This document shows, piece by piece, positions 9,183 through 18,786 of a stretch of 64,000 nucleotides of DNA. Within the stretch, counting starts at the first letter, position 1. Every line of letters begins with the position of its first letter. The stretch spans positions 434,001 through 498,000 of the forward strand of contig NZ_UGTV01000015.1 in NCBI RefSeq assembly GCF_900454865.1, read 5' to 3'. The position numbers and the translations under genes were made by a program. The notes below the pieces were generated by a model, which saw only the letters and a program-made list of their open reading frames with translations, made no database searches and was not told where the DNA came from. This DNA is from Pasteurella canis (GTDB lineage: Bacteria; Pseudomonadota; Gammaproteobacteria; Enterobacterales; Pasteurellaceae).

Positions 9183-9866
9183 ATGCAGAAAAATATTGTG
9201 ATTACTGTTGATGGCCCAAGTGGTGCGGGTAAAGGCACATTATGCTACGCGTTAGCAGAAAAGCTAGGGTTTGCTTTATTAGATAGTGGAGCTATTTATC
9301 GTGTCACAGCATTAGCAGCTTTAAAAAAGGATGTTGCATTGGATAATGAAAGTGCGTTAGCTGAGTTAGCGAGAAAATTGGATATTCAATTTTTACCACA
9401 AGATGGTGAAGTAAAAATTATCTTAAATGGTGAAAATGTAAGCAGACAAATTCGTACTCAAGAAGTGGCTGAAGCAGCCTCTAAAATTGCTGTTTTTCCA
9501 AAAGTACGAGCAGCATTACTGCAACTTCAACAAGATTTTTCGACTATAAAAGGTTTAATTGCAGATGGGCGAGATATGGGGACGGTGGTTTTCCCACAAG
9601 CTCAAGTGAAATTATTTTTGGATGCAAGTGCGGAAGAAAGAGCAAAAAGACGCTATAAACAGTTGCAAAATAAAGGGATTAGTGGTAACTTTGACCAGAT
9701 TTTAGCCGAGATAAAAGATCGTGACTTTCGTGATAGAAATCGCACAGTTGCGCCCCTCAAACCTGCTGAAGATGCTTTATTGTTGGATAGCACGACATTA
9801 ACAATTGATGAAGTGATTCAACAAGCAATAAATTATATTCAGCAACATCTTGATATTAAAGCTTAA
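9183..9866 (+). CDS. cmk: Cytidylate kinase
   Basis: Phosphorylates CMP and dCMP with ATP in pyrimidine nucleotide recycling (EC 2.7.4.25). 227 residues, the full bacterial length. The P-loop GPSGAGKGT is at residues 11-19, the LDSGAIYR substrate segment follows, and the [11 protein letters not shown] motif and the RAKRRYKQL arginine-rich lid are present. It is followed by rpsA, the conserved cmk-rpsA arrangement of gammaproteobacteria. The upstream region is shared with the divergent Fur-regulated receptor operon. Confidence 0.97.
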   Translation: MQKNIVITVDGPSGAGKGTLCYALAEKLGFALLDSGAIYRVTALAALKKDVALDNESALAELARKLDIQFLPQDGEVKIILNGENVSRQIRTQEVAEAASKIAVFPKVRAALLQLQQDFSTIKGLIADGRDMGTVVFPQAQVKLFLDASAEERAKRRYKQLQNKGISGNFDQILAEIKDRDFRDRNRTVAPLKPAEDALLLDSTTLTIDEVIQQAINYIQQHLDIKA

Positions 9867-9901
9867 ATTATTTTTAACCGTTTATCCAGGGAAGGATGAA
9901 C

Positions 9902-9979
9902 ATGTATTCTCAACCCCACATTCAACGGATTTTGAAGTGGACGTTATTATATTTTAAATTGAAGATTAATTATGACTGA
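9902..9979 (+). other. Possible 25-codon upstream ORF overlapping the rpsA start
   Basis: ATG at 9902 follows a good ribosome binding site (GGAAGGATGAAC) and runs 25 codons to a TGA at 9977-9979 that overlaps the first codons of rpsA in another frame. The same GGA-rich stretch could instead be part of the structured, S1-autoregulated rpsA leader known in E. coli. I see no evidence that the peptide itself matters. Confidence 0.3.
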
Positions 9980-11621
9980 ATCTTTTGCTCAACTATTTGA
10001 AGAATCATTAAAAGAACTTGAAACCCGTCAAGGTTCTATCGTTAGCGGTACTGTTGTTGCTATTCAAAAAGGCTTTGTGCTTGTTGACGCTGGTTTAAAA
10101 TCTGAATCAGCAATCCCTGTTGAAGAATTCTTAAACGCACAAGGCGAATTAGAAGTTCAAGTTGGTGATGTAGTTAATGTTGCGTTAGACGCTGTTGAAG
10201 ATGGTTTCGGCGAAACCAAACTTTCTCGTGAAAAAGCAGTTCGTCACGAATCTTGGATTGAGTTAGAAAAAGCATACGAAGAGCAGGCAACTGTTATCGG
10301 TTTAATCAACGGTAAAGTGAAAGGTGGCTTCACAGTTGAGTTAAACGGTGTTCGTGCATTCTTACCAGGTTCATTAGTGGATACTCGCCCAGTGCGTGAA
10401 ACTCTACACTTAGAAGGTAAAGAGTTAGAGTTCAAGGTTATCAAACTTGACCAAAAACGTAACAACGTTGTTGTTTCTCGTCGTGCTGTAATCGAATCAG
10501 AAAATAGCCAAGAACGTGAACAAATTCTTGAGAACTTACAAGAAGGTTCTGAAGTTAAAGGTATCGTTAAGAACTTAACCGACTACGGTGCATTCGTAGA
10601 TTTAGGTGGTGTTGACGGTTTATTACACATCACTGATATGGCTTGGAAACGTGTTAAACACCCAAGCGAAATCGTCAATGTTGGTGATGAAATTACTGTT
10701 AAAGTATTGAAATTTGACAAAGATCGCACTCGCGTATCTTTAGGCTTAAAACAATTAGGTCAAGATCCTTGGGTTGCAATTGCTGAAAATCACCCAGTTA
10801 ACAGCAAATTAACAGGTAAAGTAACTAACTTAACCGATTATGGTTGTTTCGTTGAAATTTTAGATGGTGTTGAAGGTTTAGTTCACGTTTCTGAAATGGA
10901 TTGGACAAACAAAAACATCCACCCATCTAAAGTTGTAAGTTTAGGTGATGTTGTTGAAGTCATGGTATTAGAAATTGATGAAGAACGTCGTCGTATTTCT
11001 TTAGGTTTAAAACAATGTAAACCTAACCCATGGTTACAATTCGCTGAAACACACAATAAAGGCGACAAAGTTGAAGGTAAAATCAAATCAATCACGGATT
11101 TCGGTATCTTCATCGGTCTTGAAGGTGGTATTGACGGTTTAGTTCATTTATCTGACATTTCTTGGAATGTATCTGGTGAAGATGCTGTTCGTAACTACAA
11201 AAAAGGTGACGAAGTTGCAGCAGTTGTATTACAAGTCGATGCAGTGAAAGAGCGTATTTCTTTAGGTATTAAACAACTTGAAGAAGATCCATTCAACAAC
11301 TTCGTAGCAGTAAACAAAAAAGGTGCAGTATTAAGCGCTAAAGTTGTTGAAGCTGATGCGAAAGGTGCAAAAGTTGAATTAGACGGTGGTGTAGAAGGTT
11401 ATATCCGTGCAGCTGACTTAACAAATGAAGTGAATGCAGGTGATGTAGTTGAAGCGAAATACACTGGCGTTGATCGTAAAGCTCGTATTGTTCACTTATC
11501 TGTACGTGCGAAAGACCAAGCTGAAGAAGCAGCAGCAGTTGCAACTGTGAATAATAAGCAAGAAGAAGTTGCTATTCCGAATGCAATGGCTGAAGCATTC
11601 AAAGCAGCTAAAGGTGAATAA
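9972..11621 (+). CDS. rpsA: 30S ribosomal protein S1
   Basis: RNA-binding ribosomal protein that brings mRNA to the 30S subunit. 549 residues (E. coli 557) with six S1 domains; repeated signatures such as [41 protein letters not shown] and [21 protein letters not shown] mark domains 3-5. Codon use is noticeably more biased (GGT, AAA, CGT, TTA) than in neighbours, as expected for a highly expressed gene. The ATG is preceded by only a weak GAAG, as for E. coli rpsA, whose translation is autoregulated by S1. A strong terminator follows. Confidence 0.98.
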   Translation: MTESFAQLFEESLKELETRQGSIVSGTVVAIQKGFVLVDAGLKSESAIPVEEFLNAQGELEVQVGDVVNVALDAVEDGFGETKLSREKAVRHESWIELEKAYEEQATVIGLINGKVKGGFTVELNGVRAFLPGSLVDTRPVRETLHLEGKELEFKVIKLDQKRNNVVVSRRAVIESENSQEREQILENLQEGSEVKGIVKNLTDYGAFVDLGGVDGLLHITDMAWKRVKHPSEIVNVGDEITVKVLKFDKDRTRVSLGLKQLGQDPWVAIAENHPVNSKLTGKVTNLTDYGCFVEILDGVEGLVHVSEMDWTNKNIHPSKVVSLGDVVEVMVLEIDEERRRISLGLKQCKPNPWLQFAETHNKGDKVEGKIKSITDFGIFIGLEGGIDGLVHLSDISWNVSGEDAVRNYKKGDEVAAVVLQVDAVKERISLGIKQLEEDPFNNFVAVNKKGAVLSAKVVEADAKGAKVELDGGVEGYIRAADLTNEVNAGDVVEAKYTGVDRKARIVHLSVRAKDQAEEAAAVATVNNKQEEVAIPNAMAEAFKAAKGE

Positions 11622-11644
11622 TTAAGTTTCCCTTGTAAAAGTAT

Positions 11645-11675
11645 AGCTAGCGTGAATTATTCACGCTAGCTTTCT
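11645..11675 (+). terminator. rpsA terminator
   Basis: A 12-bp perfect stem, AGCTAGCGTGAA (11645-11656) with TTCACGCTAGCT (11660-11671), has a 3-base loop and is followed by a T-rich tail. It separates rpsA from ihfB. Confidence 0.85.
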
Positions 11676-11696
11676 ATATTAAGTTAGGAGAAAATT

Positions 11697-11981
11697 ATGA
11701 CTAAATCAGAGCTTATTGAGCGTTTAGTTCAAAAAAATCATTCAATTGCAGCAAAAGATGTTGAAAATGCAGTAAAAGAAATTTTGGACCAAATGTCATT
11801 CGCCTTAGAAAACGGTAAGCGTATTGAAGTGAGAGGATTTGGTAGTTTCTCTTTGCATTATCGTCAACCTCGTTTAGGGCGTAATCCTAAAACGGGTGAA
11901 CAAGTGAAATTAGACGCAAAATCTGTACCGCACTTTAAAGCTGGTAAAGAGCTAAGAGAGCGTGTTGATATTTACGCATAA
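11697..11981 (+). CDS. ihfB: Integration host factor subunit beta
   Basis: DNA-bending nucleoid protein, one half of the IHF heterodimer. 94 residues, the family length. It starts [11 protein letters not shown], contains the [12 protein letters not shown] helix and the DNA-arm region GRNPKTGE with the intercalating proline (residue 64-65 region), and ends in [11 protein letters not shown]. It lies directly after rpsA as in H. influenzae and E. coli. A clear binding site (AGGAG) precedes the ATG and a terminator follows. Confidence 0.97.
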   Translation: MTKSELIERLVQKNHSIAAKDVENAVKEILDQMSFALENGKRIEVRGFGSFSLHYRQPRLGRNPKTGEQVKLDAKSVPHFKAGKELRERVDIYA

Positions 11982-11999
11982 TTTCAACTAACTTTATAT

Positions 12000-12026
12000 A
12001 ACGACACTTTAAAGTGTCGTTTTTTG
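12000..12026 (+). terminator. ihfB terminator
   Basis: AACGACACTTT (12000-12010) pairs with AAAGTGTCGTT (12011-12021), ending in a run of T. A compact intrinsic terminator. Confidence 0.85.
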
Positions 12027-12076
12027 TATTTATTTTTGGCATAATGAGAACACTCATTTTTGTCAGGAGATAGTTG

Positions 12077-12370
12077 ATGATTAAATATATTTTGGGATTA
12101 ATACTTGTACTTGCCATTGTGCTTGTTGCTATCACGATCGGTGCGAACAATGATCAAATCATTAGTTTCAATTATATGGTAGCGCAGAGTGAGTTCCGTT
12201 TATCAACTTTAGTTGCGATTTTATTTGGTTTAGGTCTGATTTTAGGTTGGTTAATTAGCGCTCTTTTTTATATCAAATTAAAATTGAAAAATATTTCATT
12301 AGCTCGTCAAATTAAACGCCAGACTTTACAAATTAATGAATTAACAGCTCGAGATAAGGTTATTAAATAA
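12077..12370 (+). CDS. lapA: Lipopolysaccharide assembly protein A (LapA/YciS)
   Basis: Small inner-membrane protein working with LapB in controlling LPS synthesis. 97 residues with two hydrophobic segments (about residues 2-20 and 43-63) and a basic, coiled-coil-like C-terminal tail. I chose the ATG at 12077, with AGGAGA upstream; a TTG three bases earlier is in frame but less likely. Its stop overlaps the lapB start (TAATG), so the two are translationally coupled. Confidence 0.9.
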   Translation: MIKYILGLILVLAIVLVAITIGANNDQIISFNYMVAQSEFRLSTLVAILFGLGLILGWLISALFYIKLKLKNISLARQIKRQTLQINELTARDKVIK

Positions 12371-13548
12371 TGCTCGAGTTACTCTTCCTACTTTTACCTA
12401 TCGCAGCTGCTTATGGCTGGTATATGGGGCATCGTAGTGCTAAAAAAGATCAGGAAGATATGACCAATAAACTCTCTCGCGATTATGTGACGGGAGTGAA
12501 TTTTCTATTATCAAATCAACCAGATAAAGCAGTTGATTTATTTCTTGATATCCTACAGAAACAAGAAGCGGAAAATGAAATCGATAGTGCCTCACAATTT
12601 GAAGCCGAGTTAACATTAGGTAACCTTTATCGTTCTCGTGGTGAAGTTGACAGAGCACTACGTATTCACCAAGCGCTTGATCGTAGTCCTAATTATACTT
12701 TTGAACAAAAGCTGCTAGCTAAACAACAATTAGCAAAAGATTTTATGGCGGTTGGTTTTTATGATCGAGCAGAATCTCTTTATATTATGTTGGTAGATGA
12801 GCCAGATTTTGCAGAAAATGCACTACAGCAGCTAGCTGTTATTTATCAAAAAACAAAAGAGTGGAAGAAAGCAATCAATGTTGCAGAAAAGCTTACTAAG
12901 ATTTCGCCACAGCAAAATAATATTGCATTAGCTCAGTATTATTGTGAATATGCACAAAATCTACCTTCTGATCATAAACAAAATCCAAAAGCGCTATTAG
13001 AATCTGCTTTAAAAGTTGCGCCTAATTGTGTTCGTGCATCTATTTTATTAGGTGAAATCTTAATCAAAGAAAAACGATATCAACAAGCCGTTGAAGTGTT
13101 AGAAAATGTGCTTGAGCAAAATGCTGCATATGTTGGTGAGGTTTTAAGTCTGTTAAAGGATAGTTATCATAAACTTAATCAATTAGAAAGTTTTGAGCTC
13201 TTTTTAATTAAAGCAAGTCGGATTACTAAAAATAGTGCAGTAGAACTTGCCTTATCTGATCTGATAGAAGAAATGGATGGTAGAAGTGCTGCACAAGCAA
13301 AACTCTATCAACAGTTAAATCAGCATCCAACAACGTTTTTATTTCACCGTTTTATTCAATATCAGATTAATGATGCAGAAGAAGGACGAGGGAAAGAAAG
13401 TCTCGTTTTGCTACATAAAATGGTGGGCGAGCGTATTAGACAAAATTTTGATTACCGTTGTACTAATTGTGGTTATCAAGCCCATAAACTTGCGTGGTGC
13501 TGCCCATCATGTCGGCATTGGGAAACTATCAAGCCTATTGAAGATTAA
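12370..13548 (+). CDS. lapB: Lipopolysaccharide assembly protein B (LapB/YciM)
   Basis: Membrane-anchored TPR protein that, in E. coli, links LPS export to FtsH-dependent degradation of LpxC. 392 residues: an N-terminal membrane helix (about 1-17), a long array of tetratricopeptide repeats, and a C-terminal rubredoxin-like metal site built from CTNCGY and CCPSC. All four metal cysteines are present, plus one extra adjacent Cys (WCCPSC). Start overlaps the lapA stop by one base. Confidence 0.95.
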   Translation: MLELLFLLLPIAAAYGWYMGHRSAKKDQEDMTNKLSRDYVTGVNFLLSNQPDKAVDLFLDILQKQEAENEIDSASQFEAELTLGNLYRSRGEVDRALRIHQALDRSPNYTFEQKLLAKQQLAKDFMAVGFYDRAESLYIMLVDEPDFAENALQQLAVIYQKTKEWKKAINVAEKLTKISPQQNNIALAQYYCEYAQNLPSDHKQNPKALLESALKVAPNCVRASILLGEILIKEKRYQQAVEVLENVLEQNAAYVGEVLSLLKDSYHKLNQLESFELFLIKASRITKNSAVELALSDLIEEMDGRSAAQAKLYQQLNQHPTTFLFHRFIQYQINDAEEGRGKESLVLLHKMVGERIRQNFDYRCTNCGYQAHKLAWCCPSCRHWETIKPIED

Positions 13549-13584
13549 CTGAACATAATTAATTGAACACTGAGAGGGAAAATT

Positions 13585-14283
13585 ATGACGAATAAAATTA
13601 TTGTAGCGCTAGATTATGAAAAGGAAGAAGACGCATTAGCGCTAGTTGATCAAATTGATCCAAGTTTGTGTCGTTTGAAAGTAGGTAAAGAAATGTTTAC
13701 TACATTGGGCACTAAATTTGTGAAAGAATTACATAATCGTAATTTTGATGTATTTCTCGATCTCAAGTTTCATGATATTCCGAATACAGTAGCAAGAGCG
13801 GTGCGTTCTGCAGCAGATTTAGGGGTATGGATGGTAGATTTACATGCAAGTGGTGGTTTACGCATGATGGAAGAAGCAAAAAAAATTCTTGAACCTTATG
13901 GCAAAGATGCACCATTGTTGATCAGTGTTACTGTACTCACAAGTATGGAAGATCTTGACCTACTTCAAATAGGTATTAATGCTTCACCAATGGAACAAGT
14001 AATTCGTTTAGCCAATTTAACGCAACGTGCAGGACTAGATGGTGTTGTATGTTCACCACAAGAAGTTGAAATTTTACGTGCTAATTGTGGTAAAGATTTC
14101 AAATTAATCACACCAGGAATTCGCCCAATTGGCAGTGATTTTGGTGATCAACGTCGTGTGATGACTCCTGCGGGGGCAATTCAAGCAGGCTCTGATTATT
14201 TGGTGATTGGTCGTCCAATTACACAAGCAGAGAATCCAGCTGAAGTGCTTAAAGCAATTAATGCATCGTTACCAACAAATTAG
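13585..14283 (+). CDS. pyrF: Orotidine 5'-phosphate decarboxylase
   Basis: Last step of UMP synthesis (EC 4.1.1.23). 232 residues, a TIM barrel. The substrate-binding and catalytic motif [12 protein letters not shown] is at about residues 60-71 and the phosphate-binding end VIGRPIT near residue 212. GAGAGGG precedes the ATG. yciH follows after 9 bases, so the two are co-transcribed, as in H. influenzae and E. coli. Confidence 0.97.
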   Translation: MTNKIIVALDYEKEEDALALVDQIDPSLCRLKVGKEMFTTLGTKFVKELHNRNFDVFLDLKFHDIPNTVARAVRSAADLGVWMVDLHASGGLRMMEEAKKILEPYGKDAPLLISVTVLTSMEDLDLLQIGINASPMEQVIRLANLTQRAGLDGVVCSPQEVEILRANCGKDFKLITPGIRPIGSDFGDQRRVMTPAGAIQAGSDYLVIGRPITQAENPAEVLKAINASLPTN

Positions 14284-14292
14284 TGAAGATCT

Positions 14293-14613
14293 ATGAGTAG
14301 TAGTGAATTAGTTTATTCTACCAAGTTAGGCCGAATTAAAGCGGAAAAACCAGAGGTAGTTCGTCCAAAAGGGGATGGTATTGTCCGTATTCAACGCCAA
14401 GTAAGCGGTCGTAAAGGCAGCGGTGTTTCTGTGATTACAGGCTTAGATTTATCGGATGCTGAATTAAAATTACTTGCTGCAGAACTTAAAAAACGTTGTG
14501 GTTGTGGTGGTTCTGTTAAGAATAGTTCTATTGAAATCCAAGGCGAAAAACGGGATTTACTTAAACAGCTGCTTGAACAAAAAGGATATGTAGTAAAACT
14601 CGCGGGCGGATAG
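14293..14613 (+). CDS. yciH: SUI1/eIF1-like translation factor YciH
   Basis: 106 residues, the bacterial stand-alone eIF1-type fold. Conserved elements are GRKGSGVSVITGLDL, LKKRCGCGGSVK and the C-terminal LLEQKGYVVKLAGG. In E. coli the protein affects initiation fidelity; the physiological role is still poorly defined. Directly downstream of pyrF and followed by a terminator. Confidence 0.93.
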   Translation: MSSSELVYSTKLGRIKAEKPEVVRPKGDGIVRIQRQVSGRKGSGVSVITGLDLSDAELKLLAAELKKRCGCGGSVKNSSIEIQGEKRDLLKQLLEQKGYVVKLAGG

Positions 14614-14629
14614 CTATTTTTTATAAAAG

Positions 14630-14664
14630 AAAAGGATTGAATTTAATAGTTTCAATCCTTTTTT
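14630..14664. terminator. Terminator between yciH and the convergent sirB-like gene
   Basis: AAAAGGATTGAA (14630-14641) pairs with TTCAATCCTTTT, ending in a T run at about 14664. The stem is symmetric enough to serve both converging genes. Confidence 0.8.
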
Positions 14665-14678
14665 GTTTGCTAGCCTAT

Positions 14679-15029
14679 TTAAATAAAATAGGCGATGATT
14701 ATCACGCACACCAAAGAAAGTATTGAGCTAACAAGATAGGCTTTTTTAAGTTGATAGTCTTTTTTATTGAATGCTTTTATAGACTCCGTAATATACATAA
14801 TGATCAGTACCATTTTCACAATGAAAAGAGGTTCAAGACTACGATCAGACAGAATAAAAAGAACTATGCCTGTTGCGAGCAATAGTGTGTCAGTTAAGTG
14901 TGGTAAAATTTTAAGGAGTGTGTAGTCACGCCAATTTTTACCAGTGGCTACCATTGCCGCTCGTATGAGTAATAGAGCCAGGCTTAGAAATGCACAGATA
15001 ATATGTGTATAGATTAAGTTAATTATCAT
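14679..15029 (-). CDS. SirB-family small membrane protein
   Basis: 116 residues with four predicted transmembrane segments (about 5-25, 45-63, 69-85 and 95-114). The sequence resembles the SirB2/YchQ family (invasion gene expression up-regulator, SirB), recognised by the N-terminal TH-x(8)-SLALLLIRAAM region and the central HLTDTLLL stretch. The biochemical function of the family is not known. It stands alone between a gyrA terminator and yciH, so it probably has its own promoter in the short gap upstream. Confidence 0.7.
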   Translation of the reverse strand: MIINLIYTHIICAFLSLALLLIRAAMVATGKNWRDYTLLKILPHLTDTLLLATGIVLFILSDRSLEPLFIVKMVLIIMYITESIKAFNKKDYQLKKAYLVSSILSLVCVIIIAYFI

Positions 15030-15046
15030 AGGTTCCCCACAAATAA

Positions 15047-15072
15047 AAAAGCAGTAGCAATGTACTGCTTTT
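15047..15072 (-). terminator. gyrA terminator
   Basis: AAAAGCAGTA (15047-15056) pairs with TACTGCTTTT (15063-15072). On the minus strand it is followed by a T run, 13 bases beyond the gyrA stop. Confidence 0.8.
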
Positions 15073-15084
15073 ATTCAACATTAT

Positions 15085-17775
15085 TTATTCAGCTGAAATG
15101 TCTTCAATATCGACCGCACTTTCATTATCGATGACTTCTGGATCTTCATCATCGACTTCACAAACACGTTGTAAACCAACCAAGGTTTCATTTTCGGCGG
15201 TACGAATTAAACGCACTCCCTGTGTGTTACGACCAACAATGCTAATCTCACTGACACGTGTGCGGACTAGCGTACCTGCATCGGTAATCAACATGATTTG
15301 ATCGGCTTCATCTACTTGTGTTGCAGCAACAACTTTGCCATTGCGATCACTCACTTTAATTGAAATGACACCTTTAGTATTACGCGATTTAGTTGGATAT
15401 TGTTCCAATTCAGTACGTTTACCATAGCCATTTTGTGTTGCTGTCAGAATTGCACCTTCACCTTTAGGAATGACTAATGAAACAACTTTATCAACATTTA
15501 AATCCAATACATCGTTTGTGTTGTCATCTGAAATTTCTTCAATTTCGACCGCACTTTCATCTTCAGATATATCGTTAGTGAGTGCTAGTTTGATACCACG
15601 TACACCTGTTGCTGCACGCCCCATCGCACGTACAGCACTTTCACTGAAGCGTACTACACGACCTTGAGCAGAGAAGAGCATGATTTCATTGCTACCATCA
15701 GTAATATCGACGCCGATTAATTCATCTTCATCACGTAAATTTAATGCAATAATACCACTTGAACGTGGGCGACTAAATTCAGTCAAGGCAATTTTCTTCA
15801 CAATACCACCTGCAGTTGCCATGACCACGAATTTGTCTTCTTCATAAGCGGTTACTGGTAGAATAGCAGTGATACGTTCATTTTCATCTAAAGGCAAGAT
15901 ATTTACGATTGGGCGACCACGTGCACCACGACTAGCTTGTGGTAATTGATATACTTTCAACCAATATAAGCGTCCACGACTTGAGAAACACAAAATTGTA
16001 TCATGTGTATTGGCAACAAGTAGGCGTTCAATGAAGTCTTCCTCTTTTGTTTTTGCTGCTGATTTACCCTTACCACCACGACGTTGCGCTTCGTAATCAG
16101 TTAATGGTTGGTATTTAACATAACCTTCATGTGAAAGGGTGACAACTACGTCTTCTTGAGCAATTAAGTCTTCAAGATTAATATCTGCAGAACTTGCAGT
16201 GATTTCAGTACGACGAGGATCATTAAATTGTTCGCGAATTTGTTCTAATTCTTCGCGTATCACTTCCATTAAACGTTCTGGACTGCGTAAGATATAAAGT
16301 AGTTCGCCAATTACATCGAGTAATTTTTTGTATTCATCTAGGATCTCATCATGTCCTAAATTAGTTAATTTTTGTAAGCGTAGATCTAAAATAGCTTGTG
16401 CTTGGACTTCTGTTAAATAATACATTCCATCACGGATGCCATATTGTTCTTCTAATTCTTCTGGACGAGCTGCATCAACGCCTGTTGCTGCAAGCATATC
16501 GGCGACATTGCCTAATTTCCAAGCTTGAGCAATTAATTCACGTTTTGCTGTTTCAGGGTTTGGTGCTCGACGAATTAATTCAATAATCGGATCAACATTA
16601 GCTAATGCGATAGCTAAACCTTCTAAGATATGTGCACGTTCACGTGCTTTACGTAATTCGTATACAGTACGGCGTGTAACTACTTCACGGCGATGTAAGA
16701 CAAATGCTTCAATAAGCTGTTTTAAATTAAGGAGTTTTGGTTGACCTTTGTCTAAAGCAACAATATTGATCCCAAAAGTCACTTGTAATTGAGTCAGTGC
16801 ATAAAGATTGTTTAATACCACTTCACCCACGGCATCGCGTTTGATTTTAATTTCAATACGCATACCGTCTTTATCAGATAAGTCAGTAATGGCACTAATG
16901 CCTTCAATTTTTTTCTCTTTGACTAGATCAGCAATTTTTTCAATCAGTTTGGCTTTATTAACCTGATAAGGAATTTCATGTACAACGATAGTTTCACTAC
17001 CTTTTTCGTCTGTTTCTACTTCGGCTTTCGCTCGTACATAAATTTTCCCTCGCCCTGTTTTATAGGCTTCTTCGATTCCTTTACGACCGTTGATTAATGC
17101 AGCAGTAGGGAAGTCTGGACCAGGAATATACGTCATTAGCTCATCAATCGTAATCTCATTATTTTCAATATAAGCTAAACAACCGTCTAATACTTCGCCT
17201 AGGTTATGTGGAGGAATATTTGTTGCCATCCCAACGGCAATACCTGATGAGCCGTTAACTAAAAGTGCAGGGACTTTAGTGGGTAATACTTCGGGAATTT
17301 GTTCAGAACCATCATAGTTTGGTACGAAGTTAACGGTTTCTTTGTCAAGATCAGCTAATAATTCGTGTGCAATTTTAGTCATACGGGCTTCGGTATAACG
17401 CATAGCTGCAGCAGCATCACCATCAATCGAACCAAAGTTACCTTGTCCATCAACTAACATATAGCGTAAAGAGAATGGCTGTGCCATGCGTACAAGCGTG
17501 TCATAGACTGCACTGTCACCATGAGGGTGATATTTACCGATAACGTCTCCAACGATACGCGCAGATTTACGGTAAGGCTTGTTATACGCGTTACCGCCTT
17601 CATGCATAGCAAATAACACACGACGATGTACAGGTTTTAAACCGTCACGTACATCAGGTAACGCACGACCTACGATGACTGACATCGCGTAATCAAGATA
17701 TGAAGATTTTAGTTCTTCCTCAATGCTGATTGGGCTAATATCTTGATGAATAGTATCTTGGACTGAATCGGTCAT
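15085..17775 (-). CDS. gyrA: DNA gyrase subunit A
   Basis: Breakage-reunion subunit of the enzyme that introduces negative supercoils. 896 residues from the ATG at 17773-17775, chosen because AGGAAG lies just upstream and MTDS is the family N-terminus; an in-frame ATG 18 bases earlier has no binding site. The catalytic tyrosine is in [10 protein letters not shown] (Tyr127). The quinolone-resistance region reads [10 protein letters not shown], with Ser and Asp at the positions of E. coli 83 and 87, so it is wild type there. The C-terminal beta-pinwheel with GyrA box QRRGGKGK is present. Two uptake signal copies lie inside the 3' third and encode the repeated peptide ESAV(E/D)IE. The protein ends in an acidic tail. 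Confidence 0.97.
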   Translation of the reverse strand: MTDSVQDTIHQDISPISIEEELKSSYLDYAMSVIVGRALPDVRDGLKPVHRRVLFAMHEGGNAYNKPYRKSARIVGDVIGKYHPHGDSAVYDTLVRMAQPFSLRYMLVDGQGNFGSIDGDAAAAMRYTEARMTKIAHELLADLDKETVNFVPNYDGSEQIPEVLPTKVPALLVNGSSGIAVGMATNIPPHNLGEVLDGCLAYIENNEITIDELMTYIPGPDFPTAALINGRKGIEEAYKTGRGKIYVRAKAEVETDEKGSETIVVHEIPYQVNKAKLIEKIADLVKEKKIEGISAITDLSDKDGMRIEIKIKRDAVGEVVLNNLYALTQLQVTFGINIVALDKGQPKLLNLKQLIEAFVLHRREVVTRRTVYELRKARERAHILEGLAIALANVDPIIELIRRAPNPETAKRELIAQAWKLGNVADMLAATGVDAARPEELEEQYGIRDGMYYLTEVQAQAILDLRLQKLTNLGHDEILDEYKKLLDVIGELLYILRSPERLMEVIREELEQIREQFNDPRRTEITASSADINLEDLIAQEDVVVTLSHEGYVKYQPLTDYEAQRRGGKGKSAAKTKEEDFIERLLVANTHDTILCFSSRGRLYWLKVYQLPQASRGARGRPIVNILPLDENERITAILPVTAYEEDKFVVMATAGGIVKKIALTEFSRPRSSGIIALNLRDEDELIGVDITDGSNEIMLFSAQGRVVRFSESAVRAMGRAATGVRGIKLALTNDISEDESAVEIEEISDDNTNDVLDLNVDKVVSLVIPKGEGAILTATQNGYGKRTELEQYPTKSRNTKGVISIKVSDRNGKVVAATQVDEADQIMLITDAGTLVRTRVSEISIVGRNTQGVRLIRTAENETLVGLQRVCEVDDEDPEVIDNESAVDIEDISAE

Positions 17776-17927
17776 TGAAAACTTCCTACTCATTGAGTTT
17801 GATTAATCAAAAAATTAGCGGAATTATAGCATAAAATCTGTTGCTTCCCTAATTTTATAGTGAAATTTTATGGGATTTGAGGAATAATAACGCATTGTTT
17901 CTATTCAAAATCATAAGAAGAACGCAC

Positions 17928-18656
17928 ATGCAAAATATTGATCAGCAAGAACTTGATAAATTTGAAAAAATGGCGAAAAGTTGGTGGGATCCACAAGGGG
18001 ATTTTAAGCCGATTCATCAACTTAACCCGTTACGTTTAAGTTACATCGCTCAACAAGCGAATGGGTTATTAGGTAAAAAAGTTTTAGATGTTGGCTGTGG
18101 TGGCGGTATTTTATCAGAAAGTATGGCAAAACAAGGTGCCAGAGTAACGGGGATTGATATGACATCAGCACCGCTGCAAGTTGCAAAACAGCATGCACAA
18201 GAAAGTGGGGTGACTATTGATTATCAACGAACTACGGTTGAAGAATTTTTGCAAAAACAGACCGCACTTCATGGTGAAAATTGGCACACTGAGAAGTTTG
18301 ATGTCATTACTTGTATGGAGATGTTAGAACATGTGCCAGATCCAAATTCTGTGATTGAAAGCTGTAAGCAATTGCTGAAACCAAACGGTAGCATTTTTTT
18401 CTCAACAATTAATCGTACTTTGAAAGCATGGACACTGGTGATCTTGGGCGCGGAATATGTATTAAAAATGCTACCAAAAGGTACCCATGATTATGAAAAA
18501 TTTATTAAACCTGCTGAATTATTGAATTGGTGCGATGAGTCACAGTTAACTTGTTTAGATATGGTTGGTTATCATTATAATCCACTTACAGGAAAATTTT
18601 GGCTCAATAAAGATGTCAGTGCTAACTATATAGCCAGTTTTAAAATCATTTCTTAA
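17928..18656 (+). CDS. ubiG: Ubiquinone biosynthesis O-methyltransferase UbiG
   Basis: SAM-dependent methyltransferase carrying out both O-methylations in ubiquinone synthesis. 242 residues from the ATG at 17928, which has AAGAAG upstream and gives the family N-terminus [16 protein letters not shown]; the longer reading frame to 17877 adds 17 unrelated residues. Motif I is [12 protein letters not shown] (about residues 52-63), then GIDMT and [12 protein letters not shown]. Divergent from gyrA, as in related genomes. Confidence 0.95.
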   Translation: MQNIDQQELDKFEKMAKSWWDPQGDFKPIHQLNPLRLSYIAQQANGLLGKKVLDVGCGGGILSESMAKQGARVTGIDMTSAPLQVAKQHAQESGVTIDYQRTTVEEFLQKQTALHGENWHTEKFDVITCMEMLEHVPDPNSVIESCKQLLKPNGSIFFSTINRTLKAWTLVILGAEYVLKMLPKGTHDYEKFIKPAELLNWCDESQLTCLDMVGYHYNPLTGKFWLNKDVSANYIASFKIIS

Positions 18657-18737
18657 GTTTATGAAGCTAGCTTAAAATGAGCTATCTTAATCTTACTAGT
18701 AGAAATTGTAGCTAGGCTACAGAGGATTTAAAAATAA

Positions 18738-18786
18738 GCACCTGAAAAGAGAATCATATCAATCTCATTTTTCAGGTGCATTTTTT
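18738..18786. terminator. Bidirectional terminator between ubiG and parC
   Basis: GCACCTGAAAA (18738-18748) pairs with TTTTCAGGTGC (18769-18779), followed by T6 on the plus strand. An inner GAGA/TCTC extension is possible. It serves the converging ubiG and parC genes. Confidence 0.8.

Noticed and set aside
11338-11544. Leu/Gln-rich minus-strand ORF opposite rpsA
   Set aside because: Composition is that expected from reading the complement of highly biased rpsA codons.
17776-17793. Six-codon longer gyrA start
   Set aside because: No ribosome binding site, whereas the ATG at 17775 has AGGAAG and the family N-terminus.
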